From assembly GCA_007844125.1 (NCBI GenBank), contig CM017559.1, positions 33,323,363 to 33,387,362 on the forward strand: a DNA stretch of 64,000 nt, in the 5' to 3' direction. The stretch is from Sinonovacula constricta. Taxonomy: Eukaryota; Mollusca; Bivalvia; Cardiida; Solecurtidae. The translations under genes and the position numbers were made by a program. This document shows positions 33,151-46,400 of the stretch, piece by piece. Under the pieces are notes generated by a model, which was not told the DNA's origin, did no database searches, and saw only the letters and a list, made by a program, of their open reading frames with translations. Positions within the stretch are counted from its first letter, which is position 1. Every line of letters starts with the position of its first letter.

Positions 33151-34025
33151 GATGTCCATATTTGACATAAAGTTTTTCTAAATGTGGGATTTATTAAATT
33201 AATAAAATAATAACTCTTGCATCCACCATTTTTTTTGTAACAAGAGGAACAATGACAGAAGTTAACAAGAATATACAAAATATGATATTCCCTTTCTAGT
33301 TTGGCTGTACAGGAAATATGAAATGCTATAAATATGGAATACCAAATTTTTATTTAATCATAGCTGATTTAAAAAAAAATCCCAGAAAATTTGTCATGAC
33401 TGATTACTTAACATGAACTTTCAGACAAAATGATAGCTACAAGAATTATAAAGAATATCAAATTAGCCTAATTGGCACACATATGAAATACATGTACATT
33501 CTCTTACATAAGGCACCCCATGTTTGCCAAAAATACATCTCAAAATACATCTTTTCACAACATTTACATAAACTTACAAATATATCTTTTAATAAAACTT
33601 GTTAAACACAGACATAGATATGTTGCCACGCAGTGTAGGACAAAATCCCTCCCACACAAAATCTTTTTCAGTCATGTTAGCATAGGCAAACCAATTCCCC
33701 AACATCCATGCTCCTTAAAAAATTTCCCTAAAGCAGAGAGCATTCCCCAAAAAACAAAAACTAAATTTACCTTTCACAGCTGGGTTTTCATATGAAAAAT
33801 ATGATTATATTTATGAGACTAAGCTGTGCAAACCAGATAAAAAAAAATGTTGCCAAATTTATGGGAGGTATTTTGTCCACCTATGCTAAAATAAATGGAA
33901 GGGAGTTGGTGAGGGAGGGATCCTGACCATCACCCATTGCCACAAGACAGAACTGGTTGTTTTTTTTTTCTGAAAGTTTTACATTGTTCAGAATTATAGA
34001 CAAATCATCCATCTTATTAGGCCAA
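33151..34025. other. AT-rich sequence, unassigned
   Basis: No gene or repeat recognised. Probable 3' flank or distal 3' UTR of the carboxypeptidase gene. Confidence 0.4.
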
Positions 34026-34031
34026 TTTATT
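34026..34031 (-). terminator. AGTPBP1: Candidate polyadenylation signal of AGTPBP1
   Basis: An AATAAA hexamer on the minus strand, about 300 bases after the stop codon. It is the nearest one I noticed downstream. Many others occur in this AT-rich DNA, so its use is uncertain. Confidence 0.3.
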
Positions 34032-34104
34032 CATAATATATTTAACCTCTTCTATATACAATGCGTGCCTATTTGTTACCTAATGTCAAGTATTCTACAA
34101 TCAT

Positions 34105-34375
34105 GACCAATCACAATTCAAGGTCCCCTTTCACCTCCTCCCCCTCTTGAACAAGGACACGCCAAAACCTTACCCCTCCTCCTTTTGACCAATCATCAGC
34201 CAAGGTCCTCTTCATCCTTTTGAACAATCACAAGCCAAGGTCCTCTTTTTGAACAATGACAAGCCAAAATTTTCTTCCTTCTCCGTTTGACCAATCATAA
34301 GTCAAGGTCCTCTTCATCCTCTTGACCAATCACAATCCAAGGTCCTCTTCCTCCTCCTCCTCCTCGTCAGGATAG
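34105..34375 (-). repeat. Minisatellite spanning the AGTPBP1 stop codon
   Basis: On the minus strand, units of about 40-50 bp of the form GAAGAGGACCTTGG, TTGTGATTGGTCAA, AAGGATGA recur about six times with drift. The coding copy at the low-coordinate end of the last exon supplies EEDLGL and the stop; the others lie in the 3' UTR and carry TTGTGA, TTATGA or CTGATGA at the same place. Confidence 0.7.
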
Positions 34376-34480
34376 TCTGTATCAGACGATGACCCTCCCA
34401 CCACCCCATCACTGTTACAGTAGTCTCTCTCCTCATCCCCTCCCTCATCTATCACCTGTAGTTCTGAGTCATCTTCATCC
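34330..34480 (-). CDS. AGTPBP1: AGTPBP1 last exon (21), acidic tail and stop
   Basis: Acceptor TTTCCAG at 34,481-34,487. One base completes an Arg codon, then 49 codons read [14 protein letters not shown]... and end [13 protein letters not shown], stop TGA at 34,330-34,332. CCP1 tails are acidic and poorly conserved, so identity rests on the splice phase and position. The coding end is itself a unit of the minisatellite that continues into the 3' UTR. Confidence 0.88.
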
Positions 34481-37400
34481 CTGGAAACATAAAAATATAT
34501 TTAAGTTCATGGAAACATAAAGATGGTATAAAAGTTCATTAAAACATAATGGAAATATGAAAATGTTATTAAAGTTCATAAATATATAATGGAAACATAA
34601 AAATGATATTAAAGTTTATGAAAACATCATGTTAACATACCGGTAATAATGCTATGAGAGTTTATGAAAACATCATGTAAACATAATAAGCTATGAGAGT
34701 TTATGAAAACATCATGTAAACATAATAATGCTTTGAGAGTTTATGAAAACATAATGGAAACATTAAAATGGAACTGGATTTTATTCATCCCTGGAAACAT
34801 TACATTGGTTTGAGAGATAGAGAAACATAATGACTTAAATTTTGTATAAGGTCATGGGTTCAAAATTTCTACCAATCAGTCACACTTAATTACAACAGTT
34901 CTCCACATCATTTAATTGCATAATACATAATTAGAGCCATTACCTGTAGGCATCTGCAGCACATGCCCCCAGCTGTTCTAGTCCCTCCTCTGATGGCATG
35001 CTGGAGTTGGCCTCGTACGGCGATCGACCCCGACCTAGCCTCAGTAACCCCTCACAGAACTTGTGTCCCATTTCCTCCAGCATCCACGTTGTTATGTGCT
35101 GGTCCTGGAATAAAGAGATAGGGCCCAAAGCCTTAGGGTCAAAGCTTTAACATGCATGGTTATGGGGTCAAAATTCATAGAGTTGAAATCATAACCTAAA
35201 CAAAATCAGTGCGAAATTGATGTTTTATGGTATAAAATCAGCCCTTAACACAGATAGTTGCAACACAATGATACCTTGTACTTCCCAGGTCGGTCAATGC
35301 CACAGTAGGTACTCTCCATCGTATAGCTACGGTTGACTCCCAGCTGACGCCATACCACCACACGAGCTGTCGTCTCCTTGGCCTTCTCAACAATGAAGCT
35401 GCAATTGGCCAGGCAAAATGTGGGTGTGATGTAGTCCAAGACTCGTGGCAAGGTCTGAAAAGGGCGATAAATACATACTTGGCAAATGAATAAAGTAAAA
35501 ACAACAAAGCTTGCTCTTTACTAACCAAGTAAGTATGGATTATCTTTTACTTATCAATCAAATCTTCACTTCACTGAGCATGTAGTCTGACTTTCCTTTT
35601 GCAATGCATGACCCTCATATGCGGTTAAAAGTAGACCGAAAAATTACAAAAAAAATCTGTACAAATCTGAAGTGCCATATAACACTTACAGGTTAAGCAT
35701 GTTTTACACAAGAATACAGCAGCCTAGCCTCCACGGTAAAAAATAGTGTTACATACATGTCACTGGTTTTGGCATGACACACGTTTGTGGTGTTAGCTTT
35801 GGAATAATGGTCAACCATATTTGTTTCTCTGCCGCAATCTCTATCCTGTTAATTTTTGTCCACTAGACTTAAAGTTGACAACATTATTTATGAAGAAAAT
35901 AAACAGTGTGGGCTAATTATTTTACGACCTTTGAAAACTGTTAATGGTTACTTTGACATTAAAATAACACTGCCTTACTGTGCCTCACTGTTTTGATGTT
36001 ACCTTGAATCCATTATCTTCCATCTTGTTTCCAGTACACTGGGGATTGTTTGTGTCATTGACAATCCATGACATGGCTGCACTACAGCCATAGATGAAGA
36101 TGTTCTTTCTGCGGGAGTGACCATGGAAATCACAGAACACCTGGAAAAGTATGATAACAGGTTTTATAAGATCCAGTAATAAGAGAAAGATTAACCATCC
36201 TGCTATTTCTTTATCGCTATATCATTATATAACATAAACTATGACTAAAAATCAATCTGTACCAACATTTTGCTTAGTTTTTTATTTTTCTTTCTATATT
36301 TTATATGACTCTATATTATATGACACAATTATCATCATGGGTTAGAGTCCCAGTCGGGGCAAGAACTTTCATATAGGGAAGTTTTCCAGATAACCTGCAG
36401 TGCACCGGTGGTACTAGCCAGACGTAAGTCTAGGATCTTCCTCCACCAATAATGAGCTGGACATCGCCAATATGACCATAACTGTGTCAGTGCGAAGTAA
36501 CAAAAAAAACAAAAAAAAAACAATTATCATCGTATTGTTGACCAACAAAGCAAAACAAAATGGTCTCAGACAAGATCTTTAATGACTCACTTGAGTGGAA
36601 TATGTTGCAACATCTGATAATCATTTATTATTTCAATATACAGTCCTTAACTTGATTTTACAAACTGATATTGATAAAATTGACCAGTCAGGTGCAAGTA
36701 AGCTACTTATTGTACATGCACACTAGCCATCTTTTAACAGAAATTGTAAAATCAAAATTATTTTAGCTATCCATTGATTTTATATAACATGCCTACTTGT
36801 TTCTACCAATTCAGTTCCTTTTTTTTGTTATATTGCACTGACACAATTATGGTCATTTTGGCAAAATTCATCTAATTATTGGTGGGGGAGTTAACCAGAC
36901 TTATGTCTGGATAGAACTACCAGCACTCAGCAACTTTCTACTCATCAACACCAACTGTCATTCACAAGGTGTGTGTGTGTATGTGAGTGGGGAGGGTGGT
37001 TTGCTAAGATACAGTCAATCAGACTTACAAGTGGGGTTTTATTTATCATCTGCAGATATTGCAGAAGTCCCTTGCTGTGGTAGATGGTGGGATGGAGGCG
37101 TGGACACGGGTTGTCCCACCGACGGTTCAGGTCCTCAGCGGCCAGAGAGCACCGATGGCTGTAATATAGGAAACTTTGTTTATTGGGTTTTATCGTCTCG
37201 CCAACAGTATTTCAGTTCTCTGAAGACGGTGTACACTTGAAGTAGATATAGTGCTGCCTTTAGTGTGTATAGCATGCTGTGAACACCTTGCATGATACAA
37301 CACCCAGTCACATTATCCTTACATCGGGCTAACCAGTTGTGGAACTACCCTTATATTTGCTTCAGCGTAAGCAAGGGAGCTATACAACTACCATTTTTAA

Positions 37401-40400
37401 AGGCTTTGGTATGTCGCGGCCCGGGATCGAACCAGGGCCAACAGGAAAGTATTTTTTTTTTAATTTAAACCCTCAGAGTGCTTCATTAACAAGCAATAAC
37501 AAATCTTGTTCTTTTGCAAACAACTAATGCAAAGGTAACAAGAGACTGGACAGCAATTAGTGCAGATCCTGGTCAGACTACTGATGTAATACAGATCACA
37601 AGTTGAAACATGAGAACACTGCTGTCACAATAAGCAGCAAAGTCTGTAGGTTCAGAAAGGTTTTGGCCTTGGAACAAACCTAGGTCTCACTCTCACACAC
37701 TTTACTTTATATTTTATTACGTCTGCTATTATACAAAGGTCAGTAACAAATGAAAACAATGCAACAGATCTTCATTTAGTTCTGACTTATCACTTGTTCA
37801 GTTGAAAAAAAGGAGAGAACAATCTTTGGTTTTACTGCATGCTGACACTTGACAGGTCAAACAGTGCAATTAAGTTTAAGGTAAATAAAGTATAATTAGC
37901 TTAAATTAAAATACATGAGAAGAAATATAAGAAAACTAATGTTAAAATAATGTGAATGATAAAAGAACAGTCAATGGAAAAATGTTCTTTTTATGGTCAA
38001 AATCATTTACTATGGATGGAATAGGGATAAATACTGTTATAAAGAAAATAACCGTAAATGATAATTTTTAGAACAGCACATACTTTCCATTGAGGACACC
38101 ATCTGGGTTCAGCATGGGAACAACCTTGAAGATAAACATCTCTCTCAGCTTCTTGGCTGTTGCTCTTTTACTCAGCAGGTAATCTATGGTACCTGTGAAT
38201 GAAAATACAGTTGTATCATGGAAAAAGTGACAATAACAAAACTTTCAATCTGCAATTTCTACAATTTTAAGAAGTGGGACACTTCTACTGAAAGAAAATG
38301 CCCTTCCAATGAAAACATGACTCAGAATGGTAATATCACAACTTTTTTTATCCACAGTAACCAGTCATGTCATACATTTCAATTGGTTTAGTACTTTTTA
38401 CTTAAAAAGGTAAATAAAAGCATTATTTTAAACAACAAGTACAAACATTGTCAGTGCTTTAAAACCATACCCTTTATACCGATATATCGATTATCTTTAA
38501 TACATTATTGTTTTATTTCTTTTTTTTTTTTTTTCATATACATCATGTTCAGAGCATCACAACTTTGCTCATTACAGCGACATTCAGCTTTTTTGTGTGA
38601 AAAAGACCTTGGTAGAACTAATGGCACACCACAAATAAGCTGCTAGACCTTCCCACATAGTCTTTTGCCCCAGTGTTGATAATACCTTAAGTATTTAAAA
38701 AATCAAGAGACTGTCGAAGATGGGCGATGGTCCCCGAATGGGTATTTCTTCACAAAAATGGTTTGTTGTATAAATATGAAGGTCAATTTTGCAAATGGAG
38801 TAGTGCTATAAAATCAGACATAATCAAATCTGTACCTATGAAGGTTGAAGGGAATGACTATTTTAACCACTGAACTAACTTGGGAAACAATGAACTGGTC
38901 CTACTAACAATGGCAAAGAATTCAAGAAATACAATTCATTGTGTATTGTATTTAATAAGGTGAACTGATAAGAGTAAAAAATGTATTGGCTGGAAATGAT
39001 TTTCCTTCAAGGTCACACTTTGACCTTAACCTTTAAGGTAGCAACCCAAATTTTGCTTGCGACAATTTGTCTTGATATCACAATCATTTCTGTGAAATAG
39101 TTTAAAATGTGAATGAAATAACAAAGTTATGGGCCGGACATGATTTTGCTTCAAGGTCACAGTGTGACCTTGACCTTCAAGGTAGCAACCCCAATTTTGT
39201 GTGCTACAAGTCTTCTCGATATGGTGATAATTTCTGTGAAATAATTCTAAAATTCAACTATAAATAACAAAGTGAAGGACTGGACATGATTTTGCTTCAA
39301 GGTCATGCTGTGACCTTGACCTTCAAGGTAGCAACCTAAGTCTTTCACGTGACACATCATCACAATGTGGCGATCATTTCTGTGAACTAATTTTAAAATC
39401 CAACAATAAATAACAAAATTATGGGCCAGACATGGTTTTGCTTCATGGTCATGCTGTGACCGGAAATGGACGTAAGATGCATGTGAAAAAAATTTACTTT
39501 TTAGGGGAGACTACTCACCTTTCATAACCCAGCTGGAGTTACTCTCTCCTGGATGGACTCTTGCAGAGAGGTAGATGTAGGGACGGCTTCCTGTTATTGA
39601 AATAAGAATAAACAATATAACATAATTTTTTTTCAAAAGTTCCTTTAAAGAAATCTTTTTCAGGAAATTGATTATGACATACAGAAATGTAACAAACATT
39701 AACCCATTAAATAAGCTATGGAGTTTTGTAATAATTTATCTATATTTTAGCAAACTATAACCAATGAAAAAAAAATGTTTTGTAATACTTGACTTTCTTA
39801 AACAATAACCAATGAAAGAGGTTTTGGGTTTTGTAATTCTGGACCTATTTCTTAACAAACACAACCAATCAATAAATTAAGCTGACAAACACAACAAATC
39901 AATGAAATAAGCTATGGATTTGATAATACTTGACTTTCTTAATAATAGCAATAATAAATGCTTAGCATTAACAAGAAGTAATACTACTTTAAATGCAATA
40001 ATTGAAAACTTCCTCTCTTGTAGCAAATGCTAGAGATACAAATTAGCTTACAGGGTTGTCACTAGAAATATTTTGAGCAGGCTGATTTAACTTTTAAGGA
40101 GGCTAGGCTAGGCGAGTGCCGAAGGCGAGAAGCGCTGCTAGGGGGGTCCGGGGGCATGCTCTTGACCGATTTACATTTTTTTTTCAAATTTGAGGCGGCC
40201 CGATTTTCATTTGAGGCGGTCAAATCGGCCACCAGCCGCCTCTTAATGACAACCCTGAGCTTATATCTAGACCAATAACAGAACACCACAAACATTGCTG
40301 CATGATTATTTTGTATGGTGAATAAAAGAAACACTAAAAGAAAAGTGTCTAGTTACAATACAGTATTTCAGTTACCTGGAGATACATAGTTTTGCCTTTA

Positions 40401-43400
40401 CTGTGTTTAGTATGCCTGGCATGATACCACACACAGTCACATTATCTTGACACCAGGCCAACCAGTTGTGGAACTCCCACACCTGGAGCCGACACTCTAC
40501 CAATAGGCAACCAGGTTTGGTATAAATGTTATGTTCCTGTTTAGTATACATGTAGTCATAGACAAAATAAAATTTTTACAACTCACTAAGTTCCTCGATG
40601 TGTTCGCGTGAGTTAGATGCTGGTGGGGCAGTGATGGTAAGAACAGGTACAGGGTTGCCTGAGATAGTCTCACAAAGAGTCTGACGGCGGTAGAACACTT
40701 GCTGGGGATCCACAGCCTCCTCCCACTGATAAAGGTGGGCCTACACAGGGACACACAGAACAAAAATGTACAAAAAAATGCGTTTGATGAATTGAAGTTC
40801 TGTACAAATATTTCTTAATGGAAAAAACTGACTTGACTTTAATTGTTATCAATCACATCACTAAGTAACATATTACAAAGATTTGGTAAATTTAACAGTG
40901 ATTATATGAAAAATAAGACATTTGATAATAAATGCGTACAATACAGCGTTTGGTTAAGAAACATGGGATATTTTGCTACATAATGTAAGATGTACCTCAC
41001 TTGTCTGAAGCACTGTGCAATAACTAAAAGTCATACATATGTTAATTCCAAAAAATAAACCTTGGCAGCAAAAACTATATTCTTTTTTTAATACAAAAGG
41101 CAGAATGTGATGAACTTTGAAAACAAGAAAGTGAGTGGAATTGTCATATACCGCTGAAGATGCAATGACTTCAAAGAGGAAACTTCAATATGTATGACCT
41201 TGACCTTTTATTGAAGTACTTTTAGTGTTATAGCAGTAATGGTTGCACTTAGAAAATAGGTTGGATGGATGTCATATATTTTATATAACTGTCTTTTAGA
41301 TTTTGCTATTTATTGTTAACATTCAAACTCAATTCCTTTCAATGCATACCTGAAGTGCAGAATATGTGTAGGGATAATGATACGCAAGGTAGCAGACGTC
41401 TCGGCTGTGTTTAAATGTCACTGTGAAAGTGGTTGTGTAGTACGTCTTCCCCTTCACCCCACCCGTGGTCTGGGCACTTCGTGTGAAGTGGTTTCTATAG
41501 TAACAGATGTCTGTACCAGTCCGTACCCAGTATGGCCGGCCATCCATAGCTTCCATCACCGAAAACATGAGTGGACGCATGCCTGGGATGAAAACATGTT
41601 GATCTTAATATAAATTAAAAACACACACAATGTACTTCGCTGTATGACCATATTACAAAAAATTGGTACAAGACAAAAACAAGAAAGTCTTTCTGGAGAT
41701 TTTGTCATTTTAAAATGCTTTTAAAGCAACAGTTTTGTGTTAGTATGACATATAGAATAACATGATCTACAAGCCATATGTATTTTATTATTACATCCCT
41801 ATTGAGCCAATCAGTGAATTGTTTATGACTGATAAATTCCTCATTTTTCGAAATCAAAGAAATGTTTCAGTTCTCTCCCTTGTAAGAAAGTATTTTCATA
41901 TCCTTAACATAATAATTTTGTTTTTAATTTGCTTATTTTAAAAAAAGCGATCAACTTTTTTTAAATATATTTTTGTCTCAATCAATAAAATTCTATTTTA
42001 AGTGCATCATTATGTCTTAAGTGTTATAACAAAGTTTTAAAATTTAAAAAATAAAAAAAATATTACGTTTTCTGCAGTACATGTATATACCAAATATCTC
42101 CCCTTATAGGAGATAAGACTGTAAAAAAAGAAGGATTAGGCATGATGTAAATTACTAACTGTGCAGTTTGAAACATAACTCAGTTAAATTTATGCTGATC
42201 ATCACATGCCTAGTGTGCTTGTTAACAATGTTAAACTTTAAAAAAATCTGATAAATCTGATAAATGGTTGCTGACAAATATAAAGGCCAGAACTTATTTA
42301 AAATTAAACCAATCAAAACAAGTCATTTATTGGCAAAAATAGCTTGATACTTATAAATTCTGCAAAGTAAAAATATAATCCAGCCAGGAGTACACATGTA
42401 GATGAGAAGTCCTGCTGACAAAATATATTTACCAAATTAAACAAAAGGTCAGAAAACATTTAAAATCTAAACATCAATTATGGGCTAAGGTTGTGTGCAA
42501 CCCCACAAAATCTGAACTAAGGTAGCCAAGATAAAGCATGAAAAAAATGTATATTAAGAAAAGTAAAAGTGCCAATACTTTAAATCAGGCTGGTCATAAC
42601 ATGCCAATAATATGCGTAACCAGACTTGTTAAGTTTCATTTAAGTTCTACAATAGCTGAGAAATATCACAAACAAAAAGTACTCAATAAATTAACAAAGG
42701 GCCTTGTAAAAATCAAGCGGGTCATGACATAACTAATGAAATGTGGGACTAAGCTTGGTACAATTCAAACACTTTCCTCAAAATCTGAACCATGTAGTAG
42801 CTGAGAAATAGCAAGGACAAATCTTATCTTAGGATGGACTGAGCAACCAACAGACTGTATAAATTTTATTACTACATTGCCATACAACAGCTAAAATGAC
42901 CATGATCCCTAGCGGCCATTTTTTTTAAAAGCTCAAAATTCTTTGAAAAATCTTGATATATGGCCTCCTGTATATGGAGCATGTATACCAATTATTAAGG
43001 TTCAAGCTCTTGTAGTTTCTAACAGGCAGGTTTTTTCAGTTTTCCTATTTAACTTTTCATGAAAAATGTCCATGCCCCTGTTGGCGATGTTTTTTTAAAA
43101 ATCTTTAGACAATCTAAATACAGGGACACCCAAGGTTTACCAAATATTAAGGCTCTAGCTCTTGTAGTTTCCAACAAGATTTTTTAAGTCTTCATATATA
43201 GCCATTATATGGAAAATTCCAATGCCCTTGGTGGCCATTTTTTTTTGATGGATCAAAATTCTTTAAATAACTTTTTGTTCCCATTGCTTACAGAAGCTTT
43301 TGAGGTCTGGTTGAATTTGGGCCAGGAGTTTCAAAGGAGATGTCATTTTAAGAATGTTGACGGACATGCGACACTGGGTGGTCATAACAGCTCAATCAAA

Positions 43401-46400
43401 GCATAGACTCAGGTGAGCTAAAATGCTGAATGTAACTCACCAAAGTTAAACTGACTGTTGAGTTTCTCACAGTTGACAATGTTGAAGCGGTACGGTTTAT
43501 CTGCCACCATGTTTGTAACCTCAAAGTAGAACCACTGATGGTGATGGTTAAGGTTGATATCAGGGTTCAGTATCAGATCATATTCATACTGGCGCACCTG
43601 GAAGAGAAGATGAGAGAGATACAAAGTAAACATAGAAGTCCAGGATCAAATTATGGCGTACATCACAAAGTGACAATAGGAGACACAGGTGGTTTATTTA
43701 TGTAAAAATATCAATGTCTATGTTAGTGTCCCACAAACACTGTTTTTGTCATACATTAGTAGTGGCAGACATCCTCTCCGCTCACATATAACAGAGACAG
43801 AAACCCACTTGGAGATAGACTGAGGAATCATCAGTTTGAAACTTACCATGAAAATTGTCTTCCTTGTTAGATTAAATCCAAAGTAATCCAAATAGTAGGT
43901 AGGTCCTTCAAGTTGGAATTCTTGGACTTTATTGCCTATTCATTTGCAGATGGTGCAATTTACATTTCTGATTTTGGCATAACTATGAGCTTTAAATCCA
44001 TTGACATAGAGATGCTATATAAACAACAAAATGAATGTGTTTGTGGATGATGGTCAAGCTTGAAAGTACATTGTACCTACTTGCATGTAGAGATTATTCA
44101 GGGAAGACTATCCATTATGTCTCTCATTAGCCAAGAGTGTACCATGGGAAACAATATACCAACATTTATGGATGTTATTTAAAAGCTATAACCTTACCCA
44201 AATGGCCTTGCGAAGGTTGCCACATTCAAACTGAGAGTTGAACCGAAGAGAGTCAGGTCCAGGCTCATATCTGCCAGCCGGTCCTACCCTGTAATTATAA
44301 CAAACAATTGTTTTAAAAAATAATTCCTATTTTATTTTTATTTGATAATAACCATATTAATTCTCAATAAATTTGCTAGCTTGCCTACATGTAAAGGTAA
44401 CTAAACACAGCTCTAAAGATTTTTCAGTACATGTATGAGCTTCCAGTTGTTGTTTTTATTGCCGTTTAGCAAGATTTGTTGTGGGCTTTTTTTCACTCGG
44501 CATTCTTATGGTGCCCATGTTCCCAAGCAATAGGGATAAAACTTGTCATGATCCAGATTCACTGAGTATTATGTCCCGATCACAGTTGGTAACCTTTTGG
44601 CATTCCGTAGTTGTGCACTGGTGACAAGCCTACTTATATTAGCTATCATTATAATCAATGAATTTTATTACCATCCGTTTATTTTTCAATTCTAGAAATG
44701 AATGATCTTTATTTATGCACAGTAAACAATGAAAATCAACTAGTGCATTTTCTTGAAAAAGGAAATCTCCTGAACTTCAAAAAACTGCAACTGTTAGGAA
44801 AAAAGAAAGTTGCAGTCAGTTTGTTGATTTACTAACTGAAGTAGAGAATTGCTTCTTCTCACATTCTAAATCTGGAACTTTTGATAAATGAATTATGCAT
44901 TGTATTTTACAATATCTGCTCATTTAAGTTCAAATAATGATTCGAGCAAGAATTTGCAACTGGATAATCAGAGCATACATTTTGTATTACTGTAATTTCA
45001 CCGTAACTGTGACATTTTTCCCCATCTGGGATTATCTGGCAGTGTACATGTTCAACAGGGTCAATCCATTATCAACTGGGAGTCTATCAGCCATAACAGG
45101 TGTAACAGTATTAAGAAGCTCAAACCATGCCTATTTATATATACATTGTATACTGGCTCAATACTCTGATTTACCGTTGTTTGACTGGCTCAGTATTGTG
45201 ACTCCTAGCAAGCCTGTACCAACCCCATATTACAACAGTTTATCAAAGGATAAGCCCTGGACTAAACCCAAAGGAGCATCAGTGTTATTTCGGAAAAGCC
45301 TGGATTAACCCCATTCTCTATATATGTCCTGGTATCTTCATGTGACCCCTGGATGAGTTGCCATTTTTAGGCAACTCGGGCAGCTTACTGGATTGAGCAG
45401 AATCAGCATGGCTTATCTATGAAACTGTTGATGATCAATATTATCTGCCTTCACCAGGTCAATTTTTGATTAGCAGGATCAGAATTAGCAGGTTAAAAGC
45501 TTACAGAATACCCATGGCCTTTTATGTTCATATACATTTGTGAAAACAATGATTTTTGGGTATATCAGGCATGATCTGAATATAAGATGACAATAATTAA
45601 ATCCACTTTAAATCATTATTTTTTGAAAGCAACCCATTATACTAGTGAAATCAATAGGCAGCTTGAATTTTTCCTTAAAACAATATTGATGCTCAGTTTT
45701 TCACTCTTTTGCTTACTCCAAAGAACTATACACATTTGCCCGGATTACAACAGCAGTTAGATTCAACATATTTTCCCTAAGAATTTATTTTGATGATGCA
45801 AATACTTGAGAAGAATGTTTTCTTTGCCAAATTATGAGTAAAAGAATGAAGCTTTGCCTGTAAAATAAATGCTAATAAAATATTAGCTTCTCTTTCTAAC
45901 CTCTCTACTTATTTAGAAAGATTAAAAAATTGGTCAAAAAAGCACCTTTCACCTTGACCTCTCCAGATTTCTACTTAAATGTTTTGTTTGTATTTGAAAA
46001 ACATTGCAGTGACCATTTATTATATTTATAGCAAAATCCAGCTTTGTGGTGGAGGAAGACCCCAGACACATGTCTGGGTAGAACAATTGGCATTCTGCAA
46101 GTCAGCTCGAAGACCTTTTCACATTATGTCCTTCGCCCCGAACGGGACTCAAACCTATGCAGCAAGAGGCTAAGCAGTCAGGAGTTAAAATTTGGTGACT
46201 ATACCACTACAACAAAGTTTTAACATAGCCTACCACAATATTTGATTTTTTCTCAACTCCTCATTGTTGGAGAGACCTTGATTGGTCAGTATTATTGAGA
46301 GTTAGTCACAATTGTTTTGGTCAGTTTTTGGTGCCATACCCTTTTTTATACATGACATCCCTTATTTTTCCATAAGAATATGTCTTTAAACATGTCTAAC

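Noticed and set aside
44937..45308. 123-codon plus-strand frame in an AGTPBP1 intron
   Set aside because: No family signature, no splice or promoter support, antisense to the gene.
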